Part shown: piece after piece, positions 63,101 to 64,000 of the stretch | Position numbering within the stretch: the stretch's first letter is position 1 | How the letters are laid out: every line of letters starts with the position of its first letter | The notes under the pieces: generated by a model | Database searches by the model: none | The model's input: only the letters and a program-made list of their open reading frames with translations | Told to the model about the DNA's origin: nothing | Position numbers and translations under genes: made by a program | Assembly (NCBI GenBank): GCA_023078555.1 | Contig: CM041199.1 | Coordinates: 3,849,315 to 3,913,314, forward strand | DNA: 64,000 nt | Reading direction: 5' to 3' | From: Ulva prolifera | Lineage: Eukaryota; Chlorophyta; Ulvophyceae; Ulvales; Ulvaceae

Positions 63101-64000
63101 GTCAGCTCCGCGCTGGGGTTCGCCAGCAGCTCCACAATCTTCGGGGCGCCCTGCAAGATCCACACACAGACCTGAGGAACTGACTGCTGTGTCAGCGCTG
63201 TAACAAGGCGCACACGGTCAGTGCCTCGCACGCAGACGGCGTGGGCATTCAAGTTGCCGAATGACCACAAGCTGCATAACAGTCGTCCCAGTACAAATGC
63301 GGGCAGGCAGAACAACACACACACACCCGCCGTTGCGCCTGCATACCGCGCACCCACAGACTCCCACACAGCATTGCATATGCGAGCATGGCATCTCAGC
63401 AGGTGCAGTGCCAGAACAGCATCCAGCGTGGCGATGTCCCCCCATGCATCGTACCACGTTCCCCCACAACAGACCTTGCACGTCACATTCTGCATCACAG
63501 CCAGCAGGAGGGAGAGTGTGCCGTGGCGCAGAAGTCATCACAGCGTCAGGTGCGAGGTTTGGTTTGGTTTGGTTGCAGGGGGGGCAGGGGCGCACCAGGA
63601 TGACGGTCTCGAGGTTGCCGAGCTCGCCGGACTCGATCACAAGGTCCAGCAGCGAGCCGCAGTCGGGCGCCGGCTCCACAGGGCCCTCCACGGGGTCCTC
63701 CACAGGGAACTCCACGGGCTCTTCGACGGGGGGTGCAGTGCCTTCGCCGTCGCCCTCCAGCACGCCGTCGGCGCCCTCGTCGTCGCCAGGCACGTCGGGG
63801 GTGGGGGCGTCCACAGGCTCCTCGACGTCGTCCTCATCGCCGTCACCCTCGTCGTCGTCACCCTCGTCGTCATCGTCACCGCCCTCTGAGCCCCCCTCCT
63901 TGCCGGCCTCATCGTCGTCGCCCTCATCGTCGTCGCCCTCATCGTCGTCGTCCCCGTCATCGTCGCCGTCATCAACAGGAACTTCGATGGGGTCGTCCAC
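50998..64000 (-). CDS. Giant multi-fasciclin (FAS1) domain protein, 3' part
   Basis: Adhesion-type protein of the fasciclin/periostin superfamily. Exons 5' to 3': 63596-64000 (partial), 63043-63150, 62148-62594, 61731-61835, 60676-61293, 59496-60314, 59052-59162, 58127-58756, 56886-57707, 55694-56551, 54334-55191, 53031-53798, 52443-52574, 51755-52141, 50998-51435. All have lengths divisible by three and phase 0 joins: 2501 residues to the TAG at 50998. Nine FAS1 domains are visible. Each starts near the end of one exon ([20 protein letters not shown] or [10 protein letters not shown]...LSTLAGAV), continues in the next ([13 protein letters not shown]) and ends [12 protein letters not shown]. 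Linkers are repeats of V(V/I)DEP, PAPAPT and TAEEP. The C-terminus adds an unrecognised domain and a Lys/Ser-rich tail. The 5' end and any signal peptide lie outside. Splitting into several genes is possible but no start exon is seen inside. Confidence 0.9.
52814..52839 (+). repeat. Exact 26-base repeat R3, copy 2
   Basis: Identical to 23248-23273. It sits in an intron of the fasciclin gene (52575-53030). Confidence 0.7.
58915..58978. repeat. 33-base tandem duplication
   Basis: Two units of agcaataccagagtcttaca followed by ccaggtcgccacc, in an intron of the fasciclin gene (58757-59051). Confidence 0.85.
61464..61500 (+). repeat. Dispersed repeat R1, copy 9
   Basis: Copy reading GTGTTACAAGGACAGAGCC then AGAGCGGCGGCTAGCACC, in an intron of the fasciclin gene. 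It is close to the consensus in its first half. Confidence 0.6.
61623..61680. repeat. 18-base tandem repeat, three units
   Basis: Units of tcagagccatgcgggagg, with a/g variation at the junctions, in an intron of the fasciclin gene (61836-61292 side is exonic; the array is just 3' of exon 61731-61835). Confidence 0.8.
63766..64000 (-). other. Asp/Glu-rich linker of the FAS1 protein
   Basis: The first residues in the window are almost all Asp, Glu and Gly (runs such as [16 protein letters not shown]). This is the longest acidic stretch in the gene and differs from the V(V/I)DEP linkers further 3'. The DNA is a cgtcgtcgt-like microsatellite read in frame. Confidence 0.85.

Overview
The window looks like nuclear DNA of a green alga (chlorophyte, possibly trebouxiophyte-like). 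Genes are split by spliceosomal GT-AG introns. Donors are often GTGCGC or GTGCGG and acceptors nearly always end in TGCAG. Coding DNA is GC-rich. One gene has an N-terminus that looks like a primary-plastid transit peptide, with no secondary-plastid signal peptide in front. Another is a katanin regulatory subunit with both its WD40 and con80 domains. There are no prokaryotic operons or ribosome binding sites. The taxon is inferred from these traits; no marker gene was available.

Layout, left to right. 2008-4583 (+): katanin p80 subunit in three exons. 5609-7796 (-): a broken copy of a multi-pass membrane protein gene. 8858-12559 (-): its more intact paralogue, of unknown function. 14669-18297 (-): a family 92 glycosyltransferase in five exons whose phases all fit. 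21171-31342 (+): a carotenoid-isomerase-like FAD oxidoreductase in six exons, with introns up to 3.5 kb. One of those introns holds an AT-rich block that looks like inserted plastid DNA. 31343-44086: a long gene-poor tract with short tandem repeats, homopolymer C and dispersed repeats. 44087-48445 (+): a secreted mosaic protein of cysteine-rich modules joined by Asp/Gly and Pro/Glu linkers, four exons, all introns phase 1. 50998-64000 (-): the 3' part of a very large fasciclin (FAS1) gene, at least fifteen exons, all introns phase 0, nine FAS1 domains in view, with its 5' end outside the window.

The last two genes are convergent neighbours about 2.5 kb apart. Both encode repetitive, modular proteins: a signal peptide is visible in the first, and FAS1 domains are typical of extracellular proteins for the second. 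Acidic linkers occur in both, and the FAS1 protein ends in a Lys/Ser-rich tail. I read this as an extracellular-matrix or cell-adhesion locus that is still growing by exon duplication; that is inference. The other genes have unrelated roles (microtubule severing, plastid carotenoid or related redox chemistry, glycosylation), as expected of eukaryotic gene order.
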